A DNA stretch of 64,000 bases from positions 62,001 to 126,000 of the forward strand of contig JAOTOM010004630.1 of assembly GCA_034440615.1 (NCBI GenBank). Direction: 5' to 3'. The notes under the pieces are model-generated. The model was not told where the DNA came from and searched no databases. It saw only the letters and a program-made list of their open reading frames with translations. Origin of the DNA: Ashinkailepas kermadecensis (taxonomy: Eukaryota; Arthropoda; Thecostraca; Neolepadidae). Both the position numbers and the translations under genes were made by a program. Positions 24,690 to 36,649 of this stretch are shown here, piece by piece (position 1 is the stretch's first letter; every line of letters starts with the position of its first letter).

Positions 24690-25420
24690 CACCATTGGCG
24701 TGCTTAACATCTAAAGCATTAAGCCCAAATTACTGGAACTTTCTGACATACTGCACCGAAACAAGTATGACATCATATGCCTGGCCGAAACCTGGCTGAA
24801 GCCTGCGACGCCCAATAGACTGCTGCTGCCGCCTAGATACCAGCTGTACCGGGCCGATCGCCCCGACGGGCGAGGGTATGGCGGAGTGGCGCTGGCCGCC
24901 AGGGACGGCATCAGCGCGTTTCATCTGAAAATCACTACGGCTGTCAGCCATCCCAACAGAAAGCTGGAGACGTTGTTGGTGTTCATTAAGCCGGGCAGTA
25001 AGCGCCAGTCCATTATGTGCACCGCATACCGTCCACCGAGACGGAGTGTGACTGGCCTGAAAGCGGGCTTTGCAGACCTGGAAGCACAATTTCAACGTGT
25101 GATTGTGGACTATCCCAAGTCCAAAACCTTTTATTTGCGGATTTTTGTATTGTGACTTGCGTAAACCACACTCACACACAGGCAGGCGTGCGCTAGCTAA
25201 TTTTATTTCTGATCACTCGCTATCTCAGTGTGTCACATCGCCCACCTATTCGACTGGCTCCCTTCTTGACGTGGTTATCACCAACTGTCGTGACATTGTG
25301 AAGCACTGCCGTACAAAATTGTGTAACTTTAGTCCACATAGATTTGTTGGTGTTTCTGTTCTTATGCCTAGATCTAGACCGAGCGGCGCCACTTTTCGCT
25401 CCCGATGTGAGGTCGCCGTA
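24690..25420 (+). pseudogene. LINE endonuclease domain, stop and frameshift
   Basis: The frame reads LTIGVLNI, an in-frame TAA near 24713, then SIKPKLLELSDILH, CLAETWLKP (the catalytic glutamate block, about 24778), YGGVALAARDGI (about 24880) and CTAYRPP (about 25018). Near 25130 the frame shifts by one and continues to the end of the domain, with SLLDVVIT at about 25260 and a degraded final SDH-type block (FSPHRFVGVSV). The protein would nick the genomic target. The stop and the frameshift make this copy inactive. Confidence 0.8.
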
Positions 25421-25616
25421 CAGATCGGAATGTTTTGCTTCATGATCTTTTTGGGGGGCTGACTAGAGTTCTGTTTTTAATTCTCCCTCTGTCACGCTCA
25501 AGTGGGACTATTTTCTGGCCATCCTTTTACCCATCATTGACATTTATGCTCTCATCAGGACTGTTAAAATCAGGAACTCTAGCGCCCCGGGTGTATCGGG
25601 TGGAACCAAAGCTTTA

Positions 25617-26981
25617 ATGTGTCGCCGCCGTGGTGCGCTAGCTGTCTATCGACACCAGTCTTCGGAGTACAGGGACGCCAACCGAGCTGTACGATCGGCG
25701 ATTAGACGTGATAGCCACGACGATGTTGGGCGGCGCATCGGTGAGGATGGGCGGAGATCAACGTGGCGCCATATCAGGTCATTCGTCGGCGGCAGGCAGG
25801 TCATTCGTAAGCTGCCCGACGTGACAGCTGATGACCTTAACCGATTTATTTTGTCCGCGTGGGCCCGTGCGTGGCTGACGAGGTTAGCAGAATGGGATCG
25901 ACGCCGAGTATTTCTTGCCGTTTGCCGCGTGTCGGTACCTGTGCGTTTACCCCGGTGCCGTTGTCGCTATCTGAGCTGCGAGCCGTCGTCTTCGGGATGG
26001 ACGGCCGTTGACCTGCGGCGAGGACGGCATCAGCATCCAAATGGTCGGGGTGTGCTTCGACTCGATAGGTGCGGTGCTCCTGCATTTGGTCAATTCCAGC
26101 ATTACTCAATCCGATGTTACTGATTCTTGGAAGCACTCCCTCGTTCTTCAAATCCAGTGATCCCTCTAGCCCTTCCAATCTCCGTCCTATCTCCATCGTC
26201 ACAGTCATTGCGAAAATTGTAGAGCGTGCCGTCCACCAGCAGCTCTACAATTATCTGTCCGAAAAACACCTCCTCTCTCCAATTCAGCACGGTTTCCGTC
26301 CTCGTCACTCGACGGAAACCGCCCTGACCTCCATATCTGACCAGATCCTGTCCTCATGTGACCATGGAGATTGGACGGAAATTGTGAAGACAGCATCGGC
26401 GTTTTGGACGGAAATTGTTTCCCAACAGCATCGGCGTTTTTCAAGGATCATCTCTCGGACCCCTCCTCTACTTCGTATTCGCCAACGACCTCAGCCTGTT
26501 CGCCGAAGGTGCAGTGGTTATCCAATATGCCGACGACACACAAATGTTGGTCAGTGGTAAGAAATCTAAAATTCAAAACGTCATCACTCACATGGAAACA
26601 GTTTTGGCCTCCCTCGACATCAGGTTTCGAGCAAATGGACTAATAATTAATGCTGCTAAGACCCAGCTGATTATATTGGGCAGCCAACAAATTATGCGTG
26701 CTTTACCGGATATCACGGTGAAATTTCGCCATCACGATTTACCCACCATTTCGGAATGTAAAAATTTCGGACTTATTTTCGATCGCTCGCTCAGCTGGGA
26801 CTCGCACATCTCAAAAGTGACTCAGCGTTGTTTTGGAGTTCTGTGTAGTCTATCGCATCTAAGGGGGTACCATCCATCTGCTGTCATCTTCGCGCTGGTC
26901 AATGCCCTGGTCTTCTCGCAGATCCGCTACTGTATTTCTGTGTTCGGTAACGGAACCAAAAAGAACCTATCTTGCATTTAA
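25617..26981 (+). pseudogene. LINE reverse transcriptase with linker, frameshifted
   Basis: The linker (YRDANRAVRSAIRRDSHDD, then RSTWRHIRSFVGGRQ) lies at 25640-25850. The reverse transcriptase starts near 26150 with NLRPISIVTVIAKIVERAV and SPIQHGFRPRHSTETAL. The DxxxAF block is lost in a jumbled stretch (26360-26420) where GGACGGAAATTGT occurs three times. The frame then has GVFQGSSLGPLL, the catalytic YADDTQMLV (about 26525) and the thumb with the FGLIFDRSLSWDSHI block (about 26765). Near 26980 the frame breaks. C-terminal sequence (AENLARCHTLCLTHKVH-like, 27075-27125) and the end near 27370 are in other frames. Confidence 0.82.
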
Positions 26982-27551
26982 AAAAAAATGAACTTCTCGG
27001 CAAAAGCAATTTTCGGCCGCGAAAAGTTTGACCATGTTTCCGATCTGCTGAGGAGACTGGGCTGACTCGGTGCGGAGAACCTGGCCAGATGTCATACCCT
27101 GTGTCTCACGCACAAGGTGCACCGTCATGGTGAGCCCGAGTCACTGGCTCATGACCTCACCACCGTGGCGGAGATTCGTGACCGAACCACCCGTTAGGAC
27201 TATCACTTGTATGTCCCCCGGTCCCGCACTGAGATGGTGAAGAGGCAGTTCAGCTCAAGAGTACCACTTATGTACAACTTGTTGCCACCCGAGCTGATGC
27301 GGCTTCCCGTGCCGATCTTCGGTCGCCACCTACGGCGGCACCTGTCTAACGTGCCGCCCGTGCCGGACTGATTTGCTGCTCGTCCTGCTGTATTATATTT
27401 TGTATTAATATTTTGTTTTTATTATGACATGTATGACCATTGGTTTAACTGTTCTGTGATGTTGACCTTTTCTGCTCTGCTGTTTTATTTTATTAACGCG
27501 AGGTTGTTTTCAGTCGATGCGCCCCTAAACTACAATAACTAACTAACTAAT

Positions 27552-29424
27552 AGCCACAAGTACATTGTGGATTACCTGAGTATAAGTCTGTATCTCTATC
27601 TGTATCTGTAAACTCTTCCATGGGTAAATCAGCAATCGTTAAAAATGTATGCTTCGGGGCAATTCTTGAAGAAGATAAACCCTGACCATCTTCTGTTTTG
27701 GTGTGGGTGGAGAATTGTGCTTTTCTAGGCACCAAATTTGCATTATCGCAAGGCATTGTAAGTCTTAGGTTACCTTCCCTTCTGCATATATCGATATATC
27801 TTGAGAAAGCGTGACTCTGGGTCTCCCTGGGTATTCGTAGGTTCATGGATGGGCGTCTTAGGTAGCCTTAAACACGTACGTCAAGCTAACGTCGTATTCA
27901 TAAACATGTGGATGTGTTGAACTATGGGTGAAGCCATTGCAGGTACTTTCTTTTGAAATTTTGTCATCAGGTCACACAACCCTGTGATGGGACCCACCAC
28001 CAACCGGTGGGACTGGTGACCCTGTGGTGGCAGTTGTGATTATGGGAGGGCACCTGTCCTACCAAGTAGCTACCTGTCCCATCAGAGAACATGCCAGCTA
28101 TATAGCTCCTTTCTATTCATTACAATAGCTTCTCTGAACTAGGCAGGAGTGTCTCATCTCCGCCGTATGAGATTAGTTCATACAAATATGATATGATACA
28201 AATATGATAATTAGTTCATGCAAATATTCCCCGGCTATTTCGCTCATATTTTCCTCCGCAGCGACTGGGAAATGTGCATGTCACCACACCCACCCTCCAC
28301 CGCCGAAAGTAAGGGTCGAGTGCTCTAACCCTCCCCTGTTCCAGTATTCCCCCTGTTTATACCCGTGGTATGTTGCCGTATTGGAGAACGTTGTTTTTTT
28401 GTGGGGGAGGACGACCCTAGGATACGTCTATGAAACTGTCCGATGCGGTGCAGTACGTTAGTTTTGTACATGACACCCCTGAGAAGAACACCGTTTGCTC
28501 TTTTGTAGTGGTAAGTTTTGCGCCCTCTACAATCTTTTTGAAATATTCGTGCTGTAGACTGAACGATGTCCAACCGACACCAGTCGGGGCCTGAACACCG
28601 ACCACGAATGCTACAGTCACTGCGTCCTAAGCGTCGCGCAGTGCATTTGCCAGCCACGATTTCAACTACCGTTCGGACTGATGTTCAACAGGGAATTGCA
28701 GAGACCAGAACGAATACTAATGAATACTGTTAGTAGCGTGTCAATTATTGACAGGTTGATCACCGCATAAATCAAGAAGATTGACAACGGTCTCATGCAG
28801 ATGAAGCCAGGTTAGGAGTTGGCAGACAGGTAGAATGAAGTATGGTAGTTATTTGTTGGTACCACCAGGTGCATACCAAAACTGAGGAATCATGTCAACG
28901 ACCCAATATTGATTCATAGCTCAACCAAAAGTGGCAGGGCCTCTTTTTGGAAAAAATGGCACAATTGCAGTAATTCGGAACTGCCTTTTTATTGGTTGGT
29001 TAGTAACCATTGCCTTTCGTTCTCGCCTTCAACAATTCCCCTCCTCTCGCCGGATTTTGTAAGTATGGAATGTTCCAATTAATTATTGACTAAAGTCAAA
29101 TGATAACACTTCAAATCCTTAAATTCAACACGCTGACTGAAAGGAATCGGAAAATAGCTCGCACTGTGATGGGGAATGTGCGAAATCTGCCCTCCTCCTA
29201 TGATGATAAAAACTAAGAAGATGGATGCACCAAACTTGCGGGGTGGCTGGAAGCTATCGGGAACTCTTCTGTGTGTGGCGGCACTAGGTCAATTCCTTTT
29301 TGGTCAAATGAGGTTATATGCACCAATATTCGCTTTTTGCTCTTTTCGAGTGATTGCTTCATAGCAACGAGGTCACGTTCCGCATATAGTATATTTGGTT
29401 TAAGCGAGATAGAACCGATAGAAC
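27552..29424. other. Anonymous intergenic DNA
   Basis: No exon, LINE or transposase motif was recognised. At 27970-28075 a few GGTGACCCTGTG-like units resemble the degenerate block at 23.2-23.7 kb. An ORF of 110 codons on the minus strand (28325-28657) has no known motif. Confidence 0.4.
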
Positions 29425-29429
29425 CATAA

Positions 29430-30020
29430 AGGTCATTTGCGCCGCCTTTCAAACGAGTACGTTGCATGTCTGTCTATTTAAAGCGAGTGCTTGCAAGCAA
29501 CGTGCAGGCAGGTGGACATTTCCGTTAATGGAGTTTTACGTTATAGTTTGTGGGATATTTTAGGTGCTGAAGGCAGGGGCTGGGCTGGGGACATCTCCCT
29601 GATGCCTAAATTGTTTAATTTTACTTTACTCCTCCGCAAGATAATTTGTAGATGGGGTGAGTTTTAGCCTACTCTTATCGAAGAGCACCGAGGGATCTTT
29701 ACCGTGCGAACAAGAAGGCAATTGTCCACACCGCCTATCACGCCGGCCGTCGCATGTTAGTTGTTAGTAGCGGGCTGGTCTAAGCATGCCATGCAGGGTT
29801 GTCAGTTGGGTTAGTACGGTGTTTTGTAATTCGGCTCATCTACGTCCGCTGTACCTCTGAGTAGCCGTTTTACTTTATGAGCTGCAAGGAAAATCGGTTC
29901 ATCTCCGTCTGATGTCTCCTCTGGGTAGTCGTTTTACGTTATGCTATTTTTTCCTTTTTCTTTGTTTTTCCAAAGCAAGTCGGCTCATCTACGTCCGACG
30001 GCACCGCTAGGTAGTGGCGT
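29430..30020 (+). repeat. Dispersed repeat, copy 2, uninterrupted
   Basis: Matches 19680-20465 block for block but lacks the SINE between TTTTACGTTATAG and TTTAGGTGCTGAAGGC. It ends with the same CGGCTCATCTACGTCCGACG then GCACCGCT(A/C)GGTAG subrepeat. See copy 1 for internal structure. Confidence 0.85.
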
Positions 30021-30569
30021 CATATACCAGAAGACGTCATATACCAGAAGTACCTTTTCATTTCAGAATACCGCTGAATTATGTTACAGTTCTGGACTAT
30101 CCTGATATATCTACTGAATGTGGTGCTTTTCATTTTAGTACTATTATGGGGCATTTAACTCCCGTACGCATGATTTGTTTACCTGCCGTTTGCAAAGCAT
30201 ATTCATTGAAACTTCAGGTTTTTATCGTTTGCCGGAGACCAAGACCCTAGTGCATATCAAGTGTATGAACCTAGTGCATATTAAGGTACACGGTTATTCC
30301 CTGGAAAGGCATCTCTGCGAAATAGGCCAACCATCGCCGGCCTGGAGGCACCGCAGTGCAGCACATTCGGAGACGCTTTGCACGCCAAACGAGCGCTTGC
30401 AAGAGCTTCTGGGAAGAGGAATCGTTCAAATAGAGCAATGCCTTCACGCATGATGACGAAAACAGGACTCTATCTTGCACACACAGTCTTGCATCTGTGT
30501 ATGCACCGATGGCGCAAACCCACGTTGCATGGTGGAAATATTCCGTAAGTAGGAACTCCTGAGGTCCAA

Positions 30570-30860
30570 ACTTGATCAAGTGGCATTTTACCTGGCCAAA
30601 GAGGAAAACATGGCATTCAAGAATGAACTTTGAATGAACACAATATCGAAGGTGATGAACAGCGCAGCCGGCGACGCAGGCCTGAGCGGGAACCAAATGC
30701 CAAACCGCAACGACGGAAAGACAGGTGTCGAGCGGCTGCTGGACGACGACATACCACAAGAGTACGTGGCCCGAGCTGCTGGCCACAAGTCTGTGAAGCC
30801 GCTCGCGACCTGCGCTGAAGCCGGTCTGCCGCTGCTGAGAAAATGCCGGCGTCGACGGCG
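30570..30860 (+). pseudogene. Crypton-type tyrosine recombinase C-terminal domain, degraded
   Basis: The frame reads VAFYLAKEENMAFKNEL, an in-frame TGA at 30631-30633, then MNTISKVMNSAAGDAGLSG, NRNDGKTGVERLLDDDIP and YVARAAGHKSVKPL. This is the order of the C-terminal catalytic half of Crypton and related DUF3504-type recombinases: FYL, W/A-F-K-N, N-T-I, K-x-M, A-G-L, the T-N-H-S-x-R-K-T box, then G-H-K-S. The T-N-H-S-x-R-K-T box has decayed to P-N-R-N-D-G-K-T, losing the usual His and the catalytic Arg. The tyrosine region after G-H-K-S reads ATCAEA. It cannot be active. The N-terminal half was not identified. Confidence 0.7.
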
Positions 30861-31497
30861 GCGGCCGCACCCACAAGCGCCAGCACTGTGTGTTCGTAAC
30901 CATGCGGTGCACACAGGCTACGACGACGTCGACGATGGCAGCAACACCTTCAGTGGCATGGTCACCAACTGTGTGTTCAGCATCAACGTGCAAAGCTGCG
31001 ATACAAGATCCATGAATAATGTCTATGTCATGCATTCGTATCGATTTGATGCTATATGCTTATATTATTAAATGCCAGATGTGATGGCTTGTACCGCATA
31101 GATAACTTGTCAGATGTTCGCAGACACTTGATAAACGAATAGTATTGTGAGATGTCAGCAGACACTTCATAAACGAATAGCAAAAGAGTAAAAGGGGAGT
31201 AGATTAACAATTGTGAATTAACAACAGAGTGGATTAGCACACCCAGTTGAGCGATGCGCGCAATGCCTCATATTTTGTTTCTGGAAAGCACGTGAGCCTA
31301 TCTTATTTTCACTTGGTATGGAATAAGATAGTTATATGCACGGGCGTTATAAAAAAAAAAATACAGTTAATAAAAGACACGTCAGTGGAGGTTATTAACT
31401 AATGATTATCTACCACGTGAGTACAAGAAAAAGCTTTAGAATGCTGTTTTGAAACCAACAAGCTAAAAGCATGTGAACTCCACGACAGAATGAAAAA
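30861..31497. other. Anonymous DNA after the Crypton relic
   Basis: The same frame stays open to 31071 with an Arg-rich patch but no domain. The rest is AT-rich with nothing recognised. At about 31100-31190 an AGATGT(T/C)(C/A)GCAGACACTT unit is duplicated. Confidence 0.4.
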
Positions 31498-31684
31498 ATA
31501 TGGGGCGTGGATGGCCGAGTGGTTAAGGTATTGAGCTCTGGGTACCAAAGGTCCCGGGTTCGACACTCGCACCACTCGGGACATTTCCCAATCCCGCGGC
31601 CCACCGGTGAAACGGTGTGGGCGGCGCCATTAGCCGTGATCGTGCATAAAATGTGTCGAAAACCACCCAATAAACAAACAATCA
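31498..31684 (+). mobile_element. tRNA-derived SINE (family 1)
   Basis: The head has box A TGGCCGAGTGGTTAAGG, as in Ser/Leu tRNAs, and box B GGGTTCGACACTC. The body has AATCCCGCGGCCCACCGGTG and GGCGGCGCCATTAGCCGTGA. The tail ends ACCACCCAATAAACAAACAA. Flanks AGAATGAAAAA (31487-31497) and AGAATGGAAAA (31685-31695) match at 10 of 11 positions, a likely target-site duplication. A second copy is at 50220-50393. Confidence 0.92.
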
Positions 31685-33916
31685 AGAATGGAAAAGTCTT
31701 ACTTTGTTTGTATTCTGCTTTGGAGGATGATGAAGGCAAAAATGAAAGTCCGAGGTTACGATGTCCAAATGAAGGTTATGGTCTCCGAATAATTCCGCAA
31801 CTTCAAATTAAACGAGGGGTTTGTTTGACAGATGCTGCTGGGATCTATTTACCTTGAGAATTGCATCAATACAAATAATAATTAACAATGTTTTGCTTCA
31901 CCCCCGCCCCCTCCCCCACCCCCACCCCCCAGCGGTTACATCTAGTGCTAACACAAGTGTTAATGGACAACACAATGGACAAAGTGTTAATGTAGTGGTA
32001 AATATACAACTGCAGTTAATCAACTTCTCTCAGACACCACATGATCTATCGATAGCATGCTACCAGCAGCGTATTAATTATACATTATCGAATGCATAGA
32101 ATATGGAATTACAAATAACTGAATATACGATTAACTAATGACAAAATGAAAAGAACACGACCCAATCTTTTCCATCATTCCTCACCCATTTCCGACCCTA
32201 CCGATTTGTTTGTCCATCTCTCCTCTCCCTCCTCTCATTAACACCTCCCCTCCCTTTGTCTTTCATCTCGTGTCCCCTTCCCTCCCTCTTTTCCCCTTTT
32301 TCGAAATATCTCCCTATTATTTTATATTTCTCCAATCCCATCTATTTTTCATGTGTCAACTTCTCCCGTTTGAGACTGAACAGTAATGTGCTCGGCAGGG
32401 GTGTCACTTTGCATACGCTGAGGTGCGGCTGCTGATTGCCACTGGTTCCCCGTCCCCCACCCCAATCAGACCCTACCTTAACCATTGGCTCTACCAGCGT
32501 ACACTAGATGAAGATGGATTCCGAGGAAGCTTTGGCCATCAAATAAGTCATCCCCTCATCATGAATTTCAGAGTGACACACATGACCCAGCTTGGGATGG
32601 ACTTGCGCAGGAAAGTTAGTGAATCAGAAGTGTGCAGTGGAATCGTGTAAAAAGCGTCGAGTCTTAGGGATTGACCAGTCAAAGTGGTGTGGTGTGGCTG
32701 ATTGGCAAATGACCTGACCCGTCCTCGAGCGGGAGCGAAGTTGGAGATCGCAGTCACAAGTTTGGATCCAAGATTATCATGAGTAGACACACCACCGGGA
32801 GGTCTTCGACAAGCATTGTTTTGGTGGTAATGTGCCTAATAAGCAACCCTCCTGAAATTTCGACCGGGTGAGGTGAAAAATGCGCAACTAAATAATGAAA
32901 CTCACGGTATCGACCCTGAGCGCGTTCCACTTGACTACCTACTCGGGTGGCTCCCAAATCCCACTCAAGTACGCAAGCGCCGACTTTCAAACATGCACTC
33001 CCGTGCCGCCCCTAGGGTCGTTCGAGCATAGTTGCTGTCCGGCATTAATGAATCTGTTAAAAACAAGAAGCAAATACCGGTGGCATTCATAGGTTTGCAT
33101 CTCCACATCGCTTCTCAATCGCCACTGAACCGCATGACCCGGGTCTGCACCTGGGCACGTTTACAGCGTGAAGTTGTGCGCGATACAACGCACATATTCC
33201 TGGATCTTAATCAGCCATCGTAACGCCTCCGCCTTAGCTCAGGAGACGCTCGCTGACGACCGGCCAGCGGCGTTGGCATGTGGACGCGGATCGACAATAT
33301 CGATCTTCTCGACCTCACGACACGACTAGCAGTCATTTCACATCTTGTTTGTGTATTTGCAAATATCAGTTTCAGCAGAGTGTGTTCAGGACACCTGTAC
33401 ACCTGCACACGTTCAGTAGGGCACGCTTAAAATAGCTTGAGCTCATTTCGGATGCAGTATCGTATTCATTTGTGCTGCAGAAATGCAAAAAGGCCTACAC
33501 CGAAGTGGAGACACGGCTGTGTATCTCAGACTGTTAGCATATTACTATTACTACTAATACATCTTTGCCAGGTTTCAGGCGGTAGTGTTCAGCCACCATC
33601 GCAACTTTTCCGGTACCGTTGGCATCCCCCTCCCCATAATCGAGATGACACTAGTAGTCGCTACCATTTCGTCCATTCATGACGAAGTTTGAAATGTGAT
33701 ACCACTGCGCACTGGCCACCACTGCAGCCTCGTGATGGACAAGTTCCGATGCGCCTTGGACTATAGCCGAATAACGGCTCGTGTTGAGTCATTATCGGAG
33801 GCCTTGCACGGCATATACACGGGGGCGTTAGCGCTCTAAGCGGAACGTAGGTAAGCACAGAGAAAGCAGGGTAGCTGCAGGAATCCGATCTGAACAGGCG
33901 ACTGGTATTTCAGAGA
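31685..33916. other. Anonymous intergenic DNA
   Basis: No gene recognised. 31900-31930 is C-rich (CCCCCACCCCCACCCCC). 32190-32345 is a pyrimidine-rich stretch (CTCCTCTCCC-type) on the + strand. Confidence 0.4.
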
Positions 33917-34114
33917 CAGAGGCGCAGCCAGGAGGGGGCGGGTACCACCCCTCCCACTTAGCAACCAAAAGTACACTTGACCAAAGAAGAAATTTTGGGA
34001 TTTTCACCGCTCAAAGCCAGACATTTTCTACGCGTAAAGTGCACCGAAAGCGGTCTCTGTTTCGTGACATGTTTTGGTCTGGCCCGCCTTAAGTAAATCC
34101 TGGCTGCGCCCTTG
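33917..34114. mobile_element. hAT-like MITE, 198 bp, with TIRs and 8-bp duplication
   Basis: The left end is CAGAGGCGCAGCCAGGA and the right end TCCTGGCTGCGCCCTTG. As inverted repeats, the inner 13 bp (33921-33933 and 34098-34110) are perfect. The flanking 8-mers are TTCAGAGA (33909-33916) and CTCAGAGA (34115-34122), 7 of 8 identical. CAG(T/A)GGCG...-type ends with 8-bp duplications are characteristic of hAT elements. There is no transposase, so it is non-autonomous. Confidence 0.88.
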
Positions 34115-34734
34115 CTCAGAGATTACGCTGCCCAGAAAATCCGACCGTTAGGACAAAGTCCCGGACGGATCCAAAGTCCTGACGCGTGGTGGGCCTGAAA
34201 TACGAGTAGATGGGCAATCAGCGTCGTCTCAAAACGGGAGCAGCGTGCTGGCATCGGTGAAGCGTTAAGCCAGTGCACACGATCGAAATGGACAGTGCCG
34301 TGGTTGAACGCTCAGAGCATGGCCTAACTGTTGTCATCTGGCCTGAGTCGGCACATTTCCTGCTCAGAATATAAAATTGACGTTTTGGTATATCTTCGTT
34401 CAAAACTAATTTAGGCGTTGGATGGCCATGGCATGGTGGGTGCTTGAATACGACTAAATAGTGTGCTCAATTTCTCTTCATTTTGTTTCCGTGACATCGG
34501 TGACTGAAAATGAGTCGAGAATCTGAAGCTTAGGGTATGAAGTTCGGGCAGTGTTTGCAGCTTGAAGTTTTGCAAACTGCGCTTGTTTTGTTTTTGTCAT
34601 GCAGTTTGTCCTCTGATTGCCCCAATATTTTTGCTCATTCCACCCAAAGCCATTGGTTAAATGTGTCATGGTTGGGTTAGTTTTGCTTGTTTTGCTGCGG
34701 GAGACCATATGACCGACTGCATGCTCTCTGCATA
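34115..34734. other. Anonymous intergenic DNA
   Basis: Nothing recognised. Confidence 0.35.
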
Positions 34735-34995
34735 CATGAATGCACTCGAACGTCTGTGAGTGTGTACGAATCATTACGAACGTCTCTGAGCGTATGCAGA
34801 TCATTACGAACGTCGAGGTGCTCTTGAGAACATATGCGGGCGCTGACAGACGCCCACGGGACCGTGCAAAAATCTGCGGCCCATGGAAACATTTAAGGAC
34901 TCTTACGAACGTCCATAGGCCATTAGAAACGACCACGGACATTTGCGAATGCTTACGAGCTCTTACGAACGCATATGGGACCTTACAGGCGTTTG
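34735..34995. repeat. Degenerate tandem repeat, ~28-bp units
   Basis: About nine diverged units built on (T/C)TTACGAACGT(C)(T/C)...G(A/C)G(C/T)ATATG. They are strongly mutated; the first three keep ATCATTACGAACGTC. Confidence 0.65.
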
Positions 34996-35349
34996 CTCAC
35001 CCCTTACAGAATACTGAATCGACGTCCTTTCCAACGAAGCTTTGACATCCTGCTTCTTGATGAATGTTTACGCGGTCTGTATTCCTGACTTAGGAATGCA
35101 GTGCCATGCTTGCTTACGGTGCCATGCTTACTTACAATACCATACTTATAGTTTGAGGAGGGAGTGGATCCAACGGTCCCGGCTCTCAATGAAGATTTTC
35201 TAATTAAAATCTTGTTTTTTTTTAAACAGAAAAACTGGACACTTCCAAATCATGTGACCGAAATCCGAGAACTTATTTGTGTTTTTTAATAATCCGAGTG
35301 GCTGGGGTGGCTTTATGAACCAGGGTCCTATTGCTAAGCAGAGCTTGTT

Positions 35350-35605
35350 GCGTGAACCCTGGCTTCACCACCCGATCCATGAATTCCAGTTCAACGGCAA
35401 AATTTTGACCGAAAGTTTAACGTGCCGCCAATGCACCAATACGGCCGCCCGGTAACTCGTCCCCGGCCTTATCTGGCCAGCTGCCAACTGATCCTCCAGC
35501 CGGGGGCTAAATGCGAGCGCATGTAGCGGCTCGAACTCTGTGTTGACAGGACAGGGGAGATCAGTGCAGGCCAGCGCTCTAGCCAACTGAGCTACCGGGA
35601 CGACT
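35350..35605 (-). mobile_element. tRNA-derived SINE (family 3)
   Basis: On the minus strand the head starts CCCGGTAGCTCAGTTGGCTA (box A) and carries AGAGTTCGAGCCGC (box B), as in elongator tRNAs of Ala/Ile/Val type. The body contains CGGCCGTATTGGTGCATTGG. The 3' limit is uncertain, because the sequence runs into GGTGAAGCCAGGGTTCACGC with no clear tail. One copy only. Confidence 0.65.
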
Positions 35606-36640
35606 ATACTTAACTTAACAAATGTATGGGGGTTGTCCGGGCCACCTTCGCAACATCGGCCCCTTCCTTGGACAATTCCTAACTGTGGTCAGGAGTAGTT
35701 TTATGATAATTATTGCTAGTCTTCAGACAGTTCAGTTTTCCGTAACACTGCTTGGTCTGGTTCCACCTATTCTCAATATTTCTGGGGGAGGGGTGGGAAG
35801 GCATACTTTGTGTTCCAAAAACAAGGCAATCTTCAGTTAGGCTGGATAAGAGTATCACCATCAAATAAATGCAATGGGCTTCCCATGTAACTAGAATACA
35901 TCACAAAACGTGTCTGTTTACCTAGTCTTAGTATTTAGCCTAAAAATACAACACATACATTCAGCGGAACGTGCACGAACTGACAAATATTGGTAAGCAG
36001 TTGTAAAAGACGCCAAAATAGTTGGGCTGCAACTTCTAACTAGACTTAATCCAATGCATGGCATAAATCCATGAGACTAATGTCGCAGTTGTCGCTTTGT
36101 CTACTTTTTTGGCTATGCTTCAGCAGTTATTGGTGGTGCCTGAGCAGCTATTGGTAACCCGGCATTGACCTGGCTCCTCAGCCGCAAACCATCGACCGGG
36201 TGTGAGGTGGGAATGAATGTTGCCCCCTGCTTATCGTAATAATGGCTGGGCAGATACAAAAATTGAACGGCAATCGGTAGCGCCGTGGCTTGCGATCGCA
36301 GAGCAGGCGCGACACTGTGCAAGTCCGTATTAAAGTTACAGGTCAAGATCAAAGCTTAAAATGTGAAGTATTGGAATATGTGACTCTTTCGACAACGTAT
36401 TGGATTTAAAAGTGTATTTCATGGTGTGAAGTATTTGCACATTGATTAAGCATGCTGCATGAGGAGGTACCCGATGTCAGGGTCAGGTGTGCCGCAACAG
36501 GTCGCAGGCCAAAGTCAAGTGCAGTCCAAAGAAGGGCTGAAATTTCGGCCATTGCTTCTCCTATTTTAATCATCTAACCGTGAGGAGGGAATGCTTAACC
36601 GTCATTTCGAGTATCAGACACGTTAGCAAGCGTCGTTGAT
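35606..36640. other. Anonymous intergenic DNA
   Basis: No exon or element domain recognised. Confidence 0.4.
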
Positions 36641-36649
36641 TGATCATAA

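Larger units (their letters stand above)
24300..27551 (+). mobile_element. CR1/Jockey-like non-LTR retrotransposon, decayed
   Basis: Endonuclease and reverse transcriptase motifs occur in order, and the 3' end is a short AATAACTAACTAACTAAT repeat (about 27533-27551), as is common for CR1- and L2-like tails. No RNase H was seen. The 5' edge is approximate: an Arg-, Gly- and Ala-rich stretch at 24420-24700 precedes the endonuclease and may be a remnant of a leader or ORF1. Frameshifts and stops occur throughout. It is not closely similar to the I-type element at 5.3-11.1 kb. Confidence 0.82.

Noticed and set aside
31506..31580. Functional tRNA-Ser/Leu gene
   Set aside because: The boxes are present, but the acceptor stem and long variable arm do not form, and a SINE body, tail and target duplication follow.
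35530..35605. Functional tRNA gene on the minus strand
   Set aside because: Box A and box B fit, but the T and acceptor stems do not pair and a SINE-like body follows.
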